Assembly: GCF_000878135.1 (NCBI RefSeq)
Contig: NZ_JXQZ01000135.1
Span: 1-54,559, forward strand
Length of the DNA: 54,559 nt
Direction of reading: 5' to 3'
From: Frigoribacterium sp. MEB024
Lineage (GTDB): Bacteria; Actinomycetota; Actinomycetes; Actinomycetales; Microbacteriaceae
A program made the translations under genes and the position numbers. Below are positions 25,710 through 33,478 of the stretch, in pieces. How positions within the stretch are numbered: the stretch's first letter is position 1; the number at the start of each line of letters is the position of its first letter. The notes beneath the pieces were generated by a model that saw only the letters and a list, made by a program, of their open reading frames with translations, was not told the origin of the DNA and searched no databases.

Positions 25710-26201
25710 CTACGGCTGGTAGGTCTCGACGTTCGTGATCGAGACCGAGATCTCTTTGCCGTTCGGGGCGGTGTAGCTGGTCGTCGTGCCGACCTTCAGA
25801 CCGTTGATGGCCTGTCCCAGCGGGCTGGTCTCGCTGTAGACCGACAGGTCGCTGCCCGCGGCGATGATCTCGCGGTTGCCGAGCAGGAACGTGCTCTCGT
25901 CGCCGGCGATGGTCGCCGTGACGACGGTGCCGGGGCCGACGATGCCGTCGGCGGCCGTCGAGTCGCCGACCGTCGCGTGCTTCAGCAGGTTGATGAGCGT
26001 GCGGATGCGCGCCTCCATCTTGCCCTGCTCGTCCTTGGCCGCGTGGTAGCCGCCGTTCTCCTTCAGGTCGCCCTCTTCGCGGGCGGCCTCGATGCGTGAC
26101 GCGATCTCGCGACGTCCCTCGCCGCTGAGGGTGTCGAGCTCGGCCTGCAGACGGTCGCGGGCGTCCGTCGTGAGCCAGGTGGTCTCGTTGTCAGTGCTCA
26201 T
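25710..26201 (-). CDS. greA: Transcription elongation factor GreA
   Basis: GreA binds the secondary channel of RNA polymerase and stimulates cleavage of backtracked RNA. The 163-residue protein has the N-terminal coiled coil with the acidic tip (EEGDLKENGGYHAAKDEQGKMEARI, near residues 42-66) and the C-terminal FKBP-like domain (SETSPLGQAINGLKVGTTTSYTAPNGKEISVSI). The ATG at 26201 follows GGAG by 5 nt on the minus strand. Downstream of the DUF4307 gene and its terminator, it probably has its own promoter. The greA-DUF4307-mca order is conserved in actinobacteria. Confidence 0.96.
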   Translation of the reverse strand: MSTDNETTWLTTDARDRLQAELDTLSGEGRREIASRIEAAREEGDLKENGGYHAAKDEQGKMEARIRTLINLLKHATVGDSTAADGIVGPGTVVTATIAGDESTFLLGNREIIAAGSDLSVYSETSPLGQAINGLKVGTTTSYTAPNGKEISVSITNVETYQP

Positions 26202-26292
26202 GGTGTCTCCGTTTCGTGCGGCGGCCGAACCCGGTCGGGCGTATCGAGCCGAGGAGGCGCGGTGCCGGGAGCCGGGGCGAGGTCGCCCACCG

Positions 26293-26323
26293 AAAAAAGG
26301 AGACCGGCCGAGTGGCCGGTCTC
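26293..26323 (-). terminator. Rho-independent terminator of the DUF4307 gene
   Basis: On the minus strand, GAGACCGGCC-ACTC-GGCCGGTCTC (26323-26300) is followed by CC and then six T (26298-26293). The 10-bp stem with a U-tract is textbook, and it lies 20 nt past the stop at 26344. Confidence 0.88.
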
Positions 26324-26343
26324 GTCGTGCGATTCCGAGCAGT

Positions 26344-26766
26344 CTAGGGAAGCCAGCACCGGTAGATCAAGCCCGTGACCGCCCGTTCCGACGTCGCGAG
26401 CGAGGTCGTGTAGGTCACCGAACGCCGCTCGGAGGCGGGCAGGTGCACGATCTTCCAGCCGACGACCGCGAAGCCGCTGTTCTGGGCCTCGACCGCACAG
26501 TCGACGGCCTCGCCCGTGTCCGCGGTGACCGTGTACTGGACCTCGACGGCCCGATCGGAGGTGACCTGGTAGCCCACGTCGGCGGATTCGAGCTGCGACG
26601 AGGTCCCGTCGAAGGCGGCGAAGACGACCCACGCCGCGAAGACGACGACGAAGGCGACGGCGACGGACAGGCCCACGACGAGGCGTCTGCGGCGACCCCG
26701 CGGCGAACGCCCGTACCGTGCGTCGAGGCGCGACGAGGGCGAGGTGACACGGGGCGTGGACGTCAC
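26344..26766 (-). CDS. DUF4307 membrane protein
   Basis: This 140-residue protein has a basic N-terminus (RYGRSPRGRRRRL), one membrane helix near residues 26-48 (LVVGLSVAVAFVVVFAAWVVFAAF) and an extracytoplasmic beta-rich domain with YQVTSDRAVEVQYTVTAD and two Cys that may pair. It matches the DUF4307 family, which sits between mca and greA in actinobacteria (M. tuberculosis Rv1081c). No function is established. GTG 26766 has GGAG 6-7 nt upstream. It is divergent from mca, with overlapping promoters. Confidence 0.85.
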   Translation of the reverse strand: MTSTPRVTSPSSRLDARYGRSPRGRRRRLVVGLSVAVAFVVVFAAWVVFAAFDGTSSQLESADVGYQVTSDRAVEVQYTVTADTGEAVDCAVEAQNSGFAVVGWKIVHLPASERRSVTYTTSLATSERAVTGLIYRCWLP

Positions 26767-26783
26767 GCGGATCTCCGTCCGAT

Positions 26784-26801
26784 TAAGCTGTCCCCAGGGT
26801 A
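26784..26801. promoter_or_regulatory. Overlapping divergent promoters, DUF4307 gene and mca
   Basis: TAAGCT (26784-26789) fits a plus-strand -10 box for mca. On the minus strand TACCCT (26801-26796) fits a -10 box for the DUF4307 gene. The two hexamers are 6 bp apart, so polymerases would compete for the site. Confidence 0.45.
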
Positions 26802-26835
26802 GCAACGTCTGCCCGGCACACATTGCGAGGAAGAA

Positions 26836-27726
26836 TTGACCCTGCGCCTGCTGGCGGTCCACGCCCACCCCGACGACGAGTCCAGCAAGGGCTCGGCGAC
26901 CTACGCCTACTACCGCAGCTTCGGCGTCGACGTCCTCGTCGTCAGCTGCACCGGCGGCGAGCAGGGGTCGATCCTCAACGAGCAGCTCGAGGCCCGTGCT
27001 CACGCCGAGCGCGACATCGCGGGCCTGCGCGTGCACGAGATGGCGGCCGCCCAGGCGGCCATGGGCATCGAGCACCTCTGGCTCGGCTACGCCGACTCGG
27101 GGCTTCCGGCCGAGGGAGAATCGGTCGCGGTGAACTCGTTCTCGACCATCCCGCTCGAGATCAGCGCCGAGCCGCTCGTCGCGATCATCCGCCGGTTCAA
27201 GCCGCAGGTGCTGGTGACCTACGACGAGAACGGCGGGTACCCGCACCCCGACCACATCCGCACGCACGAGATCTCGATGGCGGCCTACCGCGACGCCGCC
27301 GACCCCGAGCGTTACCCGGCGACCGGCGACGCCTGGCAGATCGACAAGGTGTACTACGACCGCATGTTCAGTGCCGGACGCATCGGCGCGATGATCACGC
27401 ACCTGCGCGAGAGCGACCCCGAGTCGCCCCTCATCGAGTCGTTGACCGAGATGCTGGCCCGCTTCAGCGACCGTCCCGACCTGGCCACGACCCGCGTGCC
27501 GGTCTCCGACTTCTTCCCCGTGCGCGACGCCGCCCTCCGGTCGCATGCCAGTCAGGTGCCGCTCGACAGCGCTTTCTTCTTCTGGCCTCACGACCTGCAG
27601 GTGGCCGCCTGGCCCACCGAGGACTTCCAGCTGGTCGAGTCGAACGTCGAGTCCGACGTGCCCGAGGACGACCTGTTCGCGGGCGTCGTCGACCCCGACA
27701 CCGGCCTCGTCGGAGTGCAGCGATGA
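26836..27726 (+). CDS. mca: Mycothiol S-conjugate amidase
   Basis: Mca is a zinc amidase that cleaves mycothiol S-conjugates of toxins to mercapturic acids for export, a detoxification pathway restricted to actinobacteria. The 296 residues have the zinc-binding HAHPDDE (His11, Asp14), GGEQGSILNE, the LGYADSGLP active-site block, ENGGYPHPDHIRTHE with the third zinc ligand, and a C-terminal WPHDLQ. The related deacetylase MshB has similar motifs, but length and context (DUF4307, greA, hemolysin III, uppS) favour Mca. The start is an unusual TTG at 26836 with GAGGAAG upstream. Confidence 0.93.
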   Translation: MTLRLLAVHAHPDDESSKGSATYAYYRSFGVDVLVVSCTGGEQGSILNEQLEARAHAERDIAGLRVHEMAAAQAAMGIEHLWLGYADSGLPAEGESVAVNSFSTIPLEISAEPLVAIIRRFKPQVLVTYDENGGYPHPDHIRTHEISMAAYRDAADPERYPATGDAWQIDKVYYDRMFSAGRIGAMITHLRESDPESPLIESLTEMLARFSDRPDLATTRVPVSDFFPVRDAALRSHASQVPLDSAFFFWPHDLQVAAWPTEDFQLVESNVESDVPEDDLFAGVVDPDTGLVGVQR

Positions 27727-28097
27727 GCGCGCTCTCCGACTCGGTGCTCACGGTCACGACCCGTCTGCTCGCCCAGCCGCAGACGCCCGATCCGACCCTG
27801 CCGCCGTCGACCATCCCCGACGAGGCGGTCACGCCCGGCGTCTGGGGTTTCGTCGCCATCGCGTTCGTCGCGATCGCGACGGTGCTGATCGTCGTCGACA
27901 TGACCCGTCGGGTCCGACGCACCCGCTACCGAGGCGAGGTGCGCGAGCGCATCCAGGCCGAGCGTGACGAGGCGACCCTGGCCGCCGCGGCTCTCGACGA
28001 CGAAGAACTCCCCGGAGACGCCGACCGACGGGCTCGCCCCGTCGAGGGCGACCTCGACGACGACGCCGACCGCAGGAGGCGCGAGGGCGACTCGTGA
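27723..28097 (+). CDS. Small single-span membrane protein, mca partner
   Basis: This 124-residue protein has no recognised function. Its ATG overlaps the mca stop (ATGA), so it is translationally coupled to mca. A short Thr/Pro-rich exterior segment (residues 18-36) precedes one membrane helix (VWGFVAIAFVAIATVLIVV, about 40-58). A basic stop-transfer (TRRVRRTRYR) and a charged cytoplasmic tail rich in Asp, Glu and Arg follow. The gene end contains CGCAGGAGGCGCGAG, one of the dispersed words, forming codons of the tail (RRREG). Confidence 0.75.
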   Translation: MSALSDSVLTVTTRLLAQPQTPDPTLPPSTIPDEAVTPGVWGFVAIAFVAIATVLIVVDMTRRVRRTRYRGEVRERIQAERDEATLAAAALDDEELPGDADRRARPVEGDLDDDADRRRREGDS

Positions 28098-28137
28098 CCG
28101 ACGCGACCGGTGCCGGGGCGGCGACCCGCGCCTCCTC
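28073..28137 (+). terminator. Inverted pair of GGAGGCGCG words after the mca operon
   Basis: CAGGAGGCGCG (28073-28083) and CGCGCCTCCT (28128-28137) can pair over 10 bp with about 44 nt between them. The pair lies between the convergent mca operon and hemolysin III genes, where a terminator is expected. A weaker candidate because the loop is large. Confidence 0.4.
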
Positions 28138-28155
28138 GGCTCGGGTGACCTCGCC

Positions 28156-28923
28156 CTAGAAGGTCGGTGGGTCCAGGGCCACGAGCAGGATGCCCGTCCA
28201 GTGGCAGAGGTACGCCAGCACCGTCATGGTGTGGAACAGCTCGTGGAATCCGAAGTGCCCCGGTACGGGGTTCGGCCTCTTGATTCCGTAGAACACGGCG
28301 CCCGCGATGTAGAGGGCGCCGCCGACCAGCACGAGCACCATCATCGCGACGTTCGCGTCGAGCAGGTCGACGATGAAGCCCAACGCGCCGACACCCAGCA
28401 AGACGTAGAGCGGCACGTACAACCAGCGTGGCGCGTTCAGGAAGAACACCCGGAAGAGGATGCCCAGCACGGCGCCCGTCCAGACGAGCACGAGCAGCGT
28501 GACGCCCTTGGACGGCGGCAGGGCGATGACCGCGATCGGCGTGTAGGTGCCGGCGATCAGCAGGAAGATGTTGGCGTGGTCGAGGCGCTTCAGGAAGCGT
28601 TTCGCGTTCGGGCTCCACGGGAAGCGGTGGTAGGTCGCCGAGATGCCGAAGAGCAGGAGCGACGTGGTCATGAACACGGCACAGGCCCAGGTCGCCGCCA
28701 CGCCCTGCGCGAGGACCAGGAGCACCACTCCGGTCGCGATCGCGACCGGGAAGGTGGCCGCATGGATCCAGCCGCGCCAACTCGGTTTGCGCTCGATGCC
28801 GGGGTAGGCGAGGGCGTCGTCGAGCAACGGCAGGTTCGGGATGTCGGCCCCCTCGAATCGGTCGGCCCGGTCGACCTCGTCGGCCTGGAGGCCCGCGCGA
28901 TCTCCGTCGGTGTGGCTGCTCAT
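28156..28923 (-). CDS. Hemolysin III / PAQR family membrane protein (TrhA)
   Basis: This 255-residue protein has seven hydrophobic segments from about residue 50 to the end and the conserved polar set of the PAQR/hemolysin III family: SATYHRF, RLDHANIFLLIAGTYTP and GFHELFHTMTVLAYLCHW, whose Ser/Asp/His residues bind zinc in the superfamily. Bacterial homologues (TrhA) affect membrane energetics and lipid balance rather than haemolysis. The ATG lies 7 nt after TAGGCT on the minus strand (28936-28931), so the mRNA is leaderless. It is divergent from uppS, as its homologue is in M. tuberculosis (Rv1085c/Rv1086). Confidence 0.9.
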   Translation of the reverse strand: MSSHTDGDRAGLQADEVDRADRFEGADIPNLPLLDDALAYPGIERKPSWRGWIHAATFPVAIATGVVLLVLAQGVAATWACAVFMTTSLLLFGISATYHRFPWSPNAKRFLKRLDHANIFLLIAGTYTPIAVIALPPSKGVTLLVLVWTGAVLGILFRVFFLNAPRWLYVPLYVLLGVGALGFIVDLLDANVAMMVLVLVGGALYIAGAVFYGIKRPNPVPGHFGFHELFHTMTVLAYLCHWTGILLVALDPPTF

Positions 28924-28930
28924 GGGGCCG

Positions 28931-29002
28931 AGCCTAGGGGAGCGTCCGAGAAGGCGGGCTGAGAATCGTTTGCTCTGTGGAGAGCCCGCCGTGGGCTACC
29001 GT
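28931..29002. promoter_or_regulatory. Divergent leaderless promoters, hemolysin III and uppS
   Basis: Minus-strand TAGGCT (28936-28931) is 7 nt from ATG 28923. Plus-strand TACCGT (28997-29002) is 6 nt from GTG 29009. The rest of the 60-bp spacer shows no obvious operator. Confidence 0.55.
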
Positions 29003-29008
29003 AGCCCT

Positions 29009-29797
29009 GTGAAAAAGCGCCGTCCTTCTCCCCTCGCCAGGGGAGTCCTGTACGGCCTCTACCAGAACCGCATCCGCCGCAGCCTCGACGGTCAAGAGTT
29101 GCCGCACCACGTCGCCATGATCGTCGACGGCAACCGGCGCTGGGCCAAGCAGCGCATGCTCGAGACCGCCGCCCACGGGCACCGCGCGGGTGCGGCGAAG
29201 ATCAGCGAGTTCCTCACCTGGTGCGACGACCTCGGCATCAAGGTGGTCACGCTGTACCTGCTCTCCGCCGACAACCTCGGCAACCGCCAGTCCGACGAGT
29301 TGACCGAGCTCTTCGGCATCATCGGCGACGTCGCCGACGAGCTCTCGCGTCAGCGGGACTGGCGCGTGCAGCACGTCGGCGCGACGGACGACCTGCCGCC
29401 GGCGCTCTGCTCGGCCCTCCGCGAGGCCCAGGCCCGGACCGCCGACAAGACGGGGCTCCACGTGAACCTCGCCGTCGGCTACGGCGGGCGCCGCGAGATC
29501 GCCGACGCCATGCGCAGCATCGTGCGGGCGCACGACGCGGCGGGCGGCACGCTCGACGCCCTGGCCGAGGTGCTCACCCCCGAGCTCATCGCCGACCACC
29601 TCTACACCGGCGGCCAACCCGACCCCGACCTCGTCATCCGCACGTCGGGCGAACAACGGTTGAGCGACTTCATGCTGTGGCAGAGCGCCCACAGCGAGTT
29701 CTACTTCGTCGAGGCCTTCTACCCCGACCTGCGCGAGGTCGACTTCCTGCGTGCCGTGCGCGACTTCGCCCTCCGGCACCGCCGCTACGGCAGCTGA
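29009..29797 (+). CDS. uppS: cis-prenyltransferase (isoprenyl transferase)
   Basis: This enzyme condenses isopentenyl diphosphate units with cis geometry to make polyprenyl carriers for cell-wall synthesis. The 262-residue protein has the catalytic Asp40 in MIVDGNRRWAK, then AAHGHRAGAAKI, TLYLLSADNLGNR, VNLAVGYGGRREI and the substrate-binding RTSGEQRLSDFMLWQSAHSEFYF. GTG 29009 fits the leaderless promoter. The position near mca and hemolysin III matches M. tuberculosis Rv1086, which makes the short (2Z,6E)-farnesyl product rather than undecaprenyl diphosphate. Chain length therefore cannot be fixed from sequence alone, and the uppS name is generic. Confidence 0.9.
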   Translation: MKKRRPSPLARGVLYGLYQNRIRRSLDGQELPHHVAMIVDGNRRWAKQRMLETAAHGHRAGAAKISEFLTWCDDLGIKVVTLYLLSADNLGNRQSDELTELFGIIGDVADELSRQRDWRVQHVGATDDLPPALCSALREAQARTADKTGLHVNLAVGYGGRREIADAMRSIVRAHDAAGGTLDALAEVLTPELIADHLYTGGQPDPDLVIRTSGEQRLSDFMLWQSAHSEFYFVEAFYPDLREVDFLRAVRDFALRHRRYGS

Positions 29798-29833
29798 TCG
29801 GGGCGCGGCTGCCGGCTCGGTGACCGGGCTGGT

Positions 29834-29908
29834 GTCGGCAACTCCGGAGTTCGGCTGCACCGCGCCTCCTGACGGGGTTCGGGTGTGCCGTTCTCCTGAG
29901 TTGCCGAC
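29834..29908 (+). repeat. 75-bp inverted-repeat element, copy 7
   Basis: The ends GTCGGCAACTC and GAGTTGCCGAC are intact, with ACCGCGCCTCCTGA in the core. It lies 37 bp after the uppS stop. Confidence 0.85.
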
Positions 29909-29991
29909 GGCCTGATCGACGGGCGCGGGCGGGGGTGCGAGCGTGGGCGCAAGCGCTGGCGCCGGTGTGGGGTGGGCGGGAGCGGGCTGGT

Positions 29992-30066
29992 GTCGGCAAC
30001 TCCGGAGACGGGCTGCACCGCGCCTCCTGAGGGGCGTCGGGTGTGCCGTTCTCCTGAGTTGCCGAC
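29992..30066 (+). repeat. 75-bp inverted-repeat element, copy 8
   Basis: The ends are intact and the core GCTGCACCGCGCCTCCTGA matches copy 7 exactly. Both copies follow a GGGCTGGT flank, so this pair also looks like a local duplication of element plus flank. Confidence 0.85.
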
Positions 30067-30143
30067 GGCTCGCCGACGGCCGCGCACGCGCCTGCGCCGA
30101 CGACGGGACGAGGAGGCGCGGGTCGGCGAACCACGGACGGCAC

Positions 30144-30149
30144 TACGGT
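30144..30149 (+). promoter_or_regulatory. -10 box of the aminotransferase gene
   Basis: TACGGT lies 30 bp before GTG 30180, and the ribosome site TAGGAG lies at 30168-30173. Confidence 0.45.
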
Positions 30150-30179
30150 GGACCAGTCACCGCCGCCTAGGAGAACACC

Positions 30180-31307
30180 GTGAAGACCATCGACGACCTC
30201 GCCTCGGGTTTCACCGACGAACCCGGATACTTCGACTTCGCGAAGTGGGGACCCATCTCGAGTGCCGTCGCCGACGAGCAGCGCTCGCTGGTCGAGGTGC
30301 AGGCCCGGGCCCGCTTCGGGTCGGAGATCGCCCTGACCGAGCAGGCGGGGCGCGTCGGACGGGCGATCTCGTCGATCGTCGGCTTCGCACCCGACCACGT
30401 CGTCTTCCAGCCGAACACGAGCGCGGGGCTCACCCACACGCTGTTCGGTCTGACCGGACAGGTGCTGATGTCGCCGCGGGACTACCCGAGCATGCCCATC
30501 GCGGCGACGCGATCGGCCGAGGCGCTGCGCGTGCTCGAGCCGGTCTGGATGGACCTCGACCACGACGTCGTGACGCCGGCCGTGGTGCAGCGCCACCTCA
30601 CCGACTCGGTCACCGCCGTCGCCGTCAGCCTGGTGGACTACCGCACGGGGTACCTGGTGGACCTCGAGGGCATCCGCCAGGTGATCGGCGACCGGTTGCT
30701 GATCGTCGACGCGATCCAGGGGTTCGGCGTGGTCGACGCGCCCTACGCCGTGGCCGACGTCGTCGCGTCGGGCGGCCAGAAGTGGGTCCGGGCCGGGTGG
30801 GGAACGGGGTTCCTGGCCTTGAGCGATCGGGCCCTCTCGGCCTTGACCCCGGTGTTCAGCGGTGTCGCCGGCAGCGACCTGGCCCTCGGCGGTTCGTACC
30901 ACGAACGGCAGCCGACCCGTCCGGGTGCCGCGGCCTTCCAGCTGACGAACCCCGACCCGATCGCCCAGGCGCGGTTCGCCACGGCGCTCGAGGACCTCGC
31001 CGACGTGGGCGTCGCCGCCGTCTCGCGAGCCGTGGCCGAGCGGGCCACCCGGGTGATCGACCTCGCCGACGAGTTCGCCGTGCCCGTGGTCTCACCCCGC
31101 GACGAGGCGGAGCGCGCCGGCATCGTCGTGCTCGAGCCGGCCCTCGACCAGATGACGACGCTGACGGCCGCATTGATCAATCACGGGGTCACGGCGACCG
31201 TCCGCGACACGACCGTCCGGCTGAGCGTGCACGTGTCCACGGGCGACGAGTCGTTCGAGATGCTGCGGGGCGCGTTCACCTCGTTCGGCACGACCGTCTT
31301 CTACTAG
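30180..31307 (+). CDS. Class V aminotransferase family protein
   Basis: This 375-residue PLP protein has the fold of cysteine desulfurases and kynureninases. Visible motifs are FQPNTSAGLTHTLFGL (cofactor-phosphate region), VAVSLVDYRTGYLVDL, DAIQGFGVVD (Asp that pairs with the PLP nitrogen) and the lysine block ASGGQKWVRAGWGTGFLAL. The C-terminal domain ends VRLSVHVSTGDESFEML. I see no conserved Cys loop of NifS/IscS, so desulfurase activity is doubtful; the reaction is undetermined. It stands alone with its own promoter and ribosome site between two repeat-rich gaps. Confidence 0.8.
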   Translation: MKTIDDLASGFTDEPGYFDFAKWGPISSAVADEQRSLVEVQARARFGSEIALTEQAGRVGRAISSIVGFAPDHVVFQPNTSAGLTHTLFGLTGQVLMSPRDYPSMPIAATRSAEALRVLEPVWMDLDHDVVTPAVVQRHLTDSVTAVAVSLVDYRTGYLVDLEGIRQVIGDRLLIVDAIQGFGVVDAPYAVADVVASGGQKWVRAGWGTGFLALSDRALSALTPVFSGVAGSDLALGGSYHERQPTRPGAAAFQLTNPDPIAQARFATALEDLADVGVAAVSRAVAERATRVIDLADEFAVPVVSPRDEAERAGIVVLEPALDQMTTLTAALINHGVTATVRDTTVRLSVHVSTGDESFEMLRGAFTSFGTTVFY

Positions 31308-31428
31308 GCGGGTCCGCCCTGCGGGGTGGGGCTCGGCACCCAGCACCCTCGACCGCCACATGAGGGTCGTTCACCTGATCGTCACACGACACGGTGGCGT
31401 CGATGATGCGGATATCGGAGGCGCGTCG

Positions 31429-31434
31429 TAGGTT
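31429..31434 (+). promoter_or_regulatory. phoH promoter -10 box
   Basis: TAGGTT lies 6 nt before 31441, so the predicted +1 is the first base of the hairpin that opens the leader. No convincing -35 box is present. Confidence 0.5.
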
Positions 31435-31440
31435 CGTCAC

Positions 31441-31551
31441 ATCGGGCAAGGAGCCCGATCGAGACGGCCACGAAAGTTCGCCTCGCAACTGCTCCGCGGC
31501 CGTCTCTGCCGAAGGTACCCGGGTGCCCAGCCGCCCGAGGACGGAGTGGTC
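31441..31551 (+). promoter_or_regulatory. Candidate structured leader of phoH
   Basis: The predicted transcript begins with the hairpin ATCGGGC-AAGGA-GCCCGAT (31441-31459). A long stem follows, GAGACGGCC (31461-31469) with GGCCGTCTC (31498-31506), which encloses an inner AGTT/AACT pairing. The ribosome site GGAG is at 31543-31546. A 111-nt leader with two strong adjacent stems is unusual beside the leaderless genes around it. I do not recognise a known riboswitch consensus. Confidence 0.4.
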
Positions 31552-32910
31552 GTGACCGCGTCGAACATCACCTCAACCGAACGCAACACCCCATCAGCCA
31601 CGGGGGGTGACCAGGCGGTCGCCCAGCGCACCTACGTGCTCGACACCTCGGTGCTGCTGTCCGATCCGCAGGCTCTCTTCCGCTTCGCCGAACACGACGT
31701 GGTGCTGCCCGTCGTCGTCGTCAGCGAACTCGAGGGCAAACGTCACGACCCCGAACTGGGCTACTTCGCGCGTCAGGCCCTGCGCCTCCTCGACGACCTC
31801 CGCGTGAAGCACGACCGTCTCGACTTCCCGGTGGCCGTGGGCGACGGGGGTTCGCTGCGAGTCGAGCTGAACCACTCGAACATGTCGGTCCTGCCCTCGG
31901 GCCTGCAGTTGAACGACGCCGACTCGCGCATCCTCGCCGTCGCGTCGAACCTCGCCGCCGACGGGCTGGCCGTCACGGTGGTGTCGAAAGACCTGACCCT
32001 CCGGGTGAAGGCCGCATCCATCGGGCTCGCCGCCGAAGAGTACCGGGCCGAGCAGGTCGTCGACAGCGGGTACACCGGGCAGGCCTCGATCGACGTCTCG
32101 AGCGAGCAGATGGCCTCGTTCTACGAGTCCGAGAAGATCTCCGCTCGATCGCTCGCGGACGTCCCCGTGAACACCGGGGTGGTCCTGCACTCGGATCGTG
32201 GTTCGGCGCTGGCGCGGGTGTTCGCCCGCGGCGAGGCACGTCTCGTCCGCGGCGATCGCGACGTCTTCGGGCTGCACGGCCGCTCGGCCGAGCAGCGTCT
32301 CGCGATCGACCTGCTGCTCGACCCCGAGGTGGGCATCGTGTCGCTGGGCGGCAGTGCCGGCACGGGCAAATCGGCCCTCGCGCTCTGCGCCGGCCTCGAG
32401 GCCGTGCTCGAGAAGCAACAGCACAAGAAGATCATGGTCTTCCGCCCGCTCTACGCGGTGGGCGGCCAAGACCTGGGGTTCCTCCCGGGCGATGCCGGCG
32501 AGAAGATGAACCCCTGGGCGCAGGCCGTCTTCGACACGCTCGGGGCCATCGTGTCCCAGAACGTCCTCGACGAGGTGGTCGAGCGGGGCATCCTCGAGGT
32601 GCTGCCCCTGACGCACATCCGGGGACGATCGCTGCACGACGCGTTCGTGATCGTCGACGAGGCCCAGTCCCTCGAGCGCAACGTGCTGCTGACCGTGCTC
32701 AGTCGCATCGGCCAGAACTCGCGGGTGGTGCTGACCCACGACGTGGCGCAGCGCGACAACCTGCGCGTCGGCCGGCACGACGGGGTCGCCTCGGTCATCG
32801 AGACGCTCAAGGGCCACCCGCTGTTCGGCCACGTGACGCTGACCCGCTCCGAGCGGTCCGCGATCGCAGCCCTCGTCACCGAGATGCTCGAGTCGAACGA
32901 TCTGATGTAG
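31552..32910 (+). CDS. phoH2: PhoH2: PIN domain fused to PhoH ATPase
   Basis: PhoH2 proteins couple a PIN RNase to a PhoH RNA helicase. The 452-residue protein has the PIN domain at about residues 26-150 with its acidic residues ([49 protein letters not shown]). The PhoH ATPase follows, with Walker [11 protein letters not shown] near residue 270 and Walker [14 protein letters not shown] 31552 is preferred over GTG 31546 because GGAG then lies 5 nt upstream. In mycobacteria PhoH2 has a small overlapping antitoxin gene (phoAT) upstream; I see no such reading frame here. The next genes of the M. tuberculosis order (fum, glpX) also lie in this window. Confidence 0.93.
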   Translation: MTASNITSTERNTPSATGGDQAVAQRTYVLDTSVLLSDPQALFRFAEHDVVLPVVVVSELEGKRHDPELGYFARQALRLLDDLRVKHDRLDFPVAVGDGGSLRVELNHSNMSVLPSGLQLNDADSRILAVASNLAADGLAVTVVSKDLTLRVKAASIGLAAEEYRAEQVVDSGYTGQASIDVSSEQMASFYESEKISARSLADVPVNTGVVLHSDRGSALARVFARGEARLVRGDRDVFGLHGRSAEQRLAIDLLLDPEVGIVSLGGSAGTGKSALALCAGLEAVLEKQQHKKIMVFRPLYAVGGQDLGFLPGDAGEKMNPWAQAVFDTLGAIVSQNVLDEVVERGILEVLPLTHIRGRSLHDAFVIVDEAQSLERNVLLTVLSRIGQNSRVVLTHDVAQRDNLRVGRHDGVASVIETLKGHPLFGHVTLTRSERSAIAALVTEMLESNDLM

Positions 32911-32918
32911 CAGGGACC

Positions 32919-32954
32919 GCAGGAGGCGCTGGTCACCCGACCCGCGCCTCCTGC
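32919..32954 (+). terminator. phoH2 terminator formed by two facing GGAGGCGC words
   Basis: GCAGGAGGCGC (32919-32929) and GCGCCTCCTGC (32944-32954) form a perfect 11-bp stem with a 14-nt loop, 9 nt after the phoH2 stop. This is the clearest case of the dispersed word serving as a hairpin arm. Confidence 0.7.
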
Positions 32955-33017
32955 CGGTTCGGGCGGTACGGGGTGCGCTCGGGGTGAGCGGGGCAGGGGT
33001 GGCGAGCCGCGCGCCGC

Positions 33018-33092
33018 GTCGGCAACTCCCGAGATCGGCGCGCTGACGGTTGCCAGCGCCGCACCTGGACCTCGTTCTCCGGAGTCACCCGC
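33018..33092 (+). repeat. 75-bp inverted-repeat element, copy 9 (diverged)
   Basis: The left end GTCGGCAACTC is intact. The right end reads GAGTCACCCGC, with four mismatches, but the spacing is still 75 bp and TTCTCCG precedes it as in intact copies. Confidence 0.55.
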
Positions 33093-33176
33093 GGTGCTCG
33101 CGGTCTCGTCGTGCTCTGCCGTCCGCGACGGGCCCTTGCGGGGCGTTCCGAACGCCGCGGGGCTGCGGCCTGCCGA

Positions 33177-33251
33177 GTCGGCAATTCAGCACGTCGGCAG
33201 GGTTCGAGGGCGGATGGAGGTTCGCGGGCCTCATTCTCCGGACTTGCCCAC
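33177..33251 (+). repeat. 75-bp inverted-repeat element, copy 10 (diverged)
   Basis: The ends are GTCGGCAATTC and GACTTGCCCAC, and ATTCTCCG precedes the right end. The core is diverged and lacks GCGCCTCCTG, but the length is exactly 75 bp. Confidence 0.55.
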
Positions 33252-33478
33252 ACGGGTGGGCCGGGCAGGGCGGGCCGGGGCCGGCCCGGCCGCCGACAGG
33301 AGCAGCTTCGGACGGAGGCAAGGACCCTCGGAGTGGAGGTTGGCGGGGAGCTCGTGTGCCGGTGAACCCCTGAGCCGCGTGCGGAACGCCCCGGCCCCAG
33401 CTCGTGCGACACCCTTCTTCTCCACCGGTGGGCTCTCACGCACCGCCGAGGAGGCGCGGGCCGCGTCACCCTGTCGGC

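Larger units (their letters stand above)
29798..30179. other. Intergenic region with two 75-bp elements
   Basis: This 382-bp gap has no gene. It contains two well-preserved 75-bp elements (29834-29908, 29992-30066) separated by 83 bp, the word GAGGAGGCGCGGG (30110-30122), and the promoter and ribosome site of the following aminotransferase gene. Confidence 0.75.
32911..33478. other. Repeat-rich region after phoH2
   Basis: No gene is evident in this 568-bp gap. It contains an inverted pair of GGAGGCGC words (32919-32954), two diverged 75-bp elements (33018-33092, 33177-33251) and another forward word at 33450. The remaining DNA is G+C-rich and unstructured. An open reading frame running from here into the next gene carries no recognisable domain before ATG 33479. 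Confidence 0.7.

Noticed and set aside
31308-31440. An upstream antitoxin gene (phoAT-like) before phoH2
   Set aside because: No reading frame with a start codon overlaps the phoH2 start in the way described for mycobacteria.
31441-31551. Match of the phoH2 leader to the c-di-AMP, cobalamin, TPP or glycine riboswitches
   Set aside because: I could not find the conserved core sequences of any of these classes.
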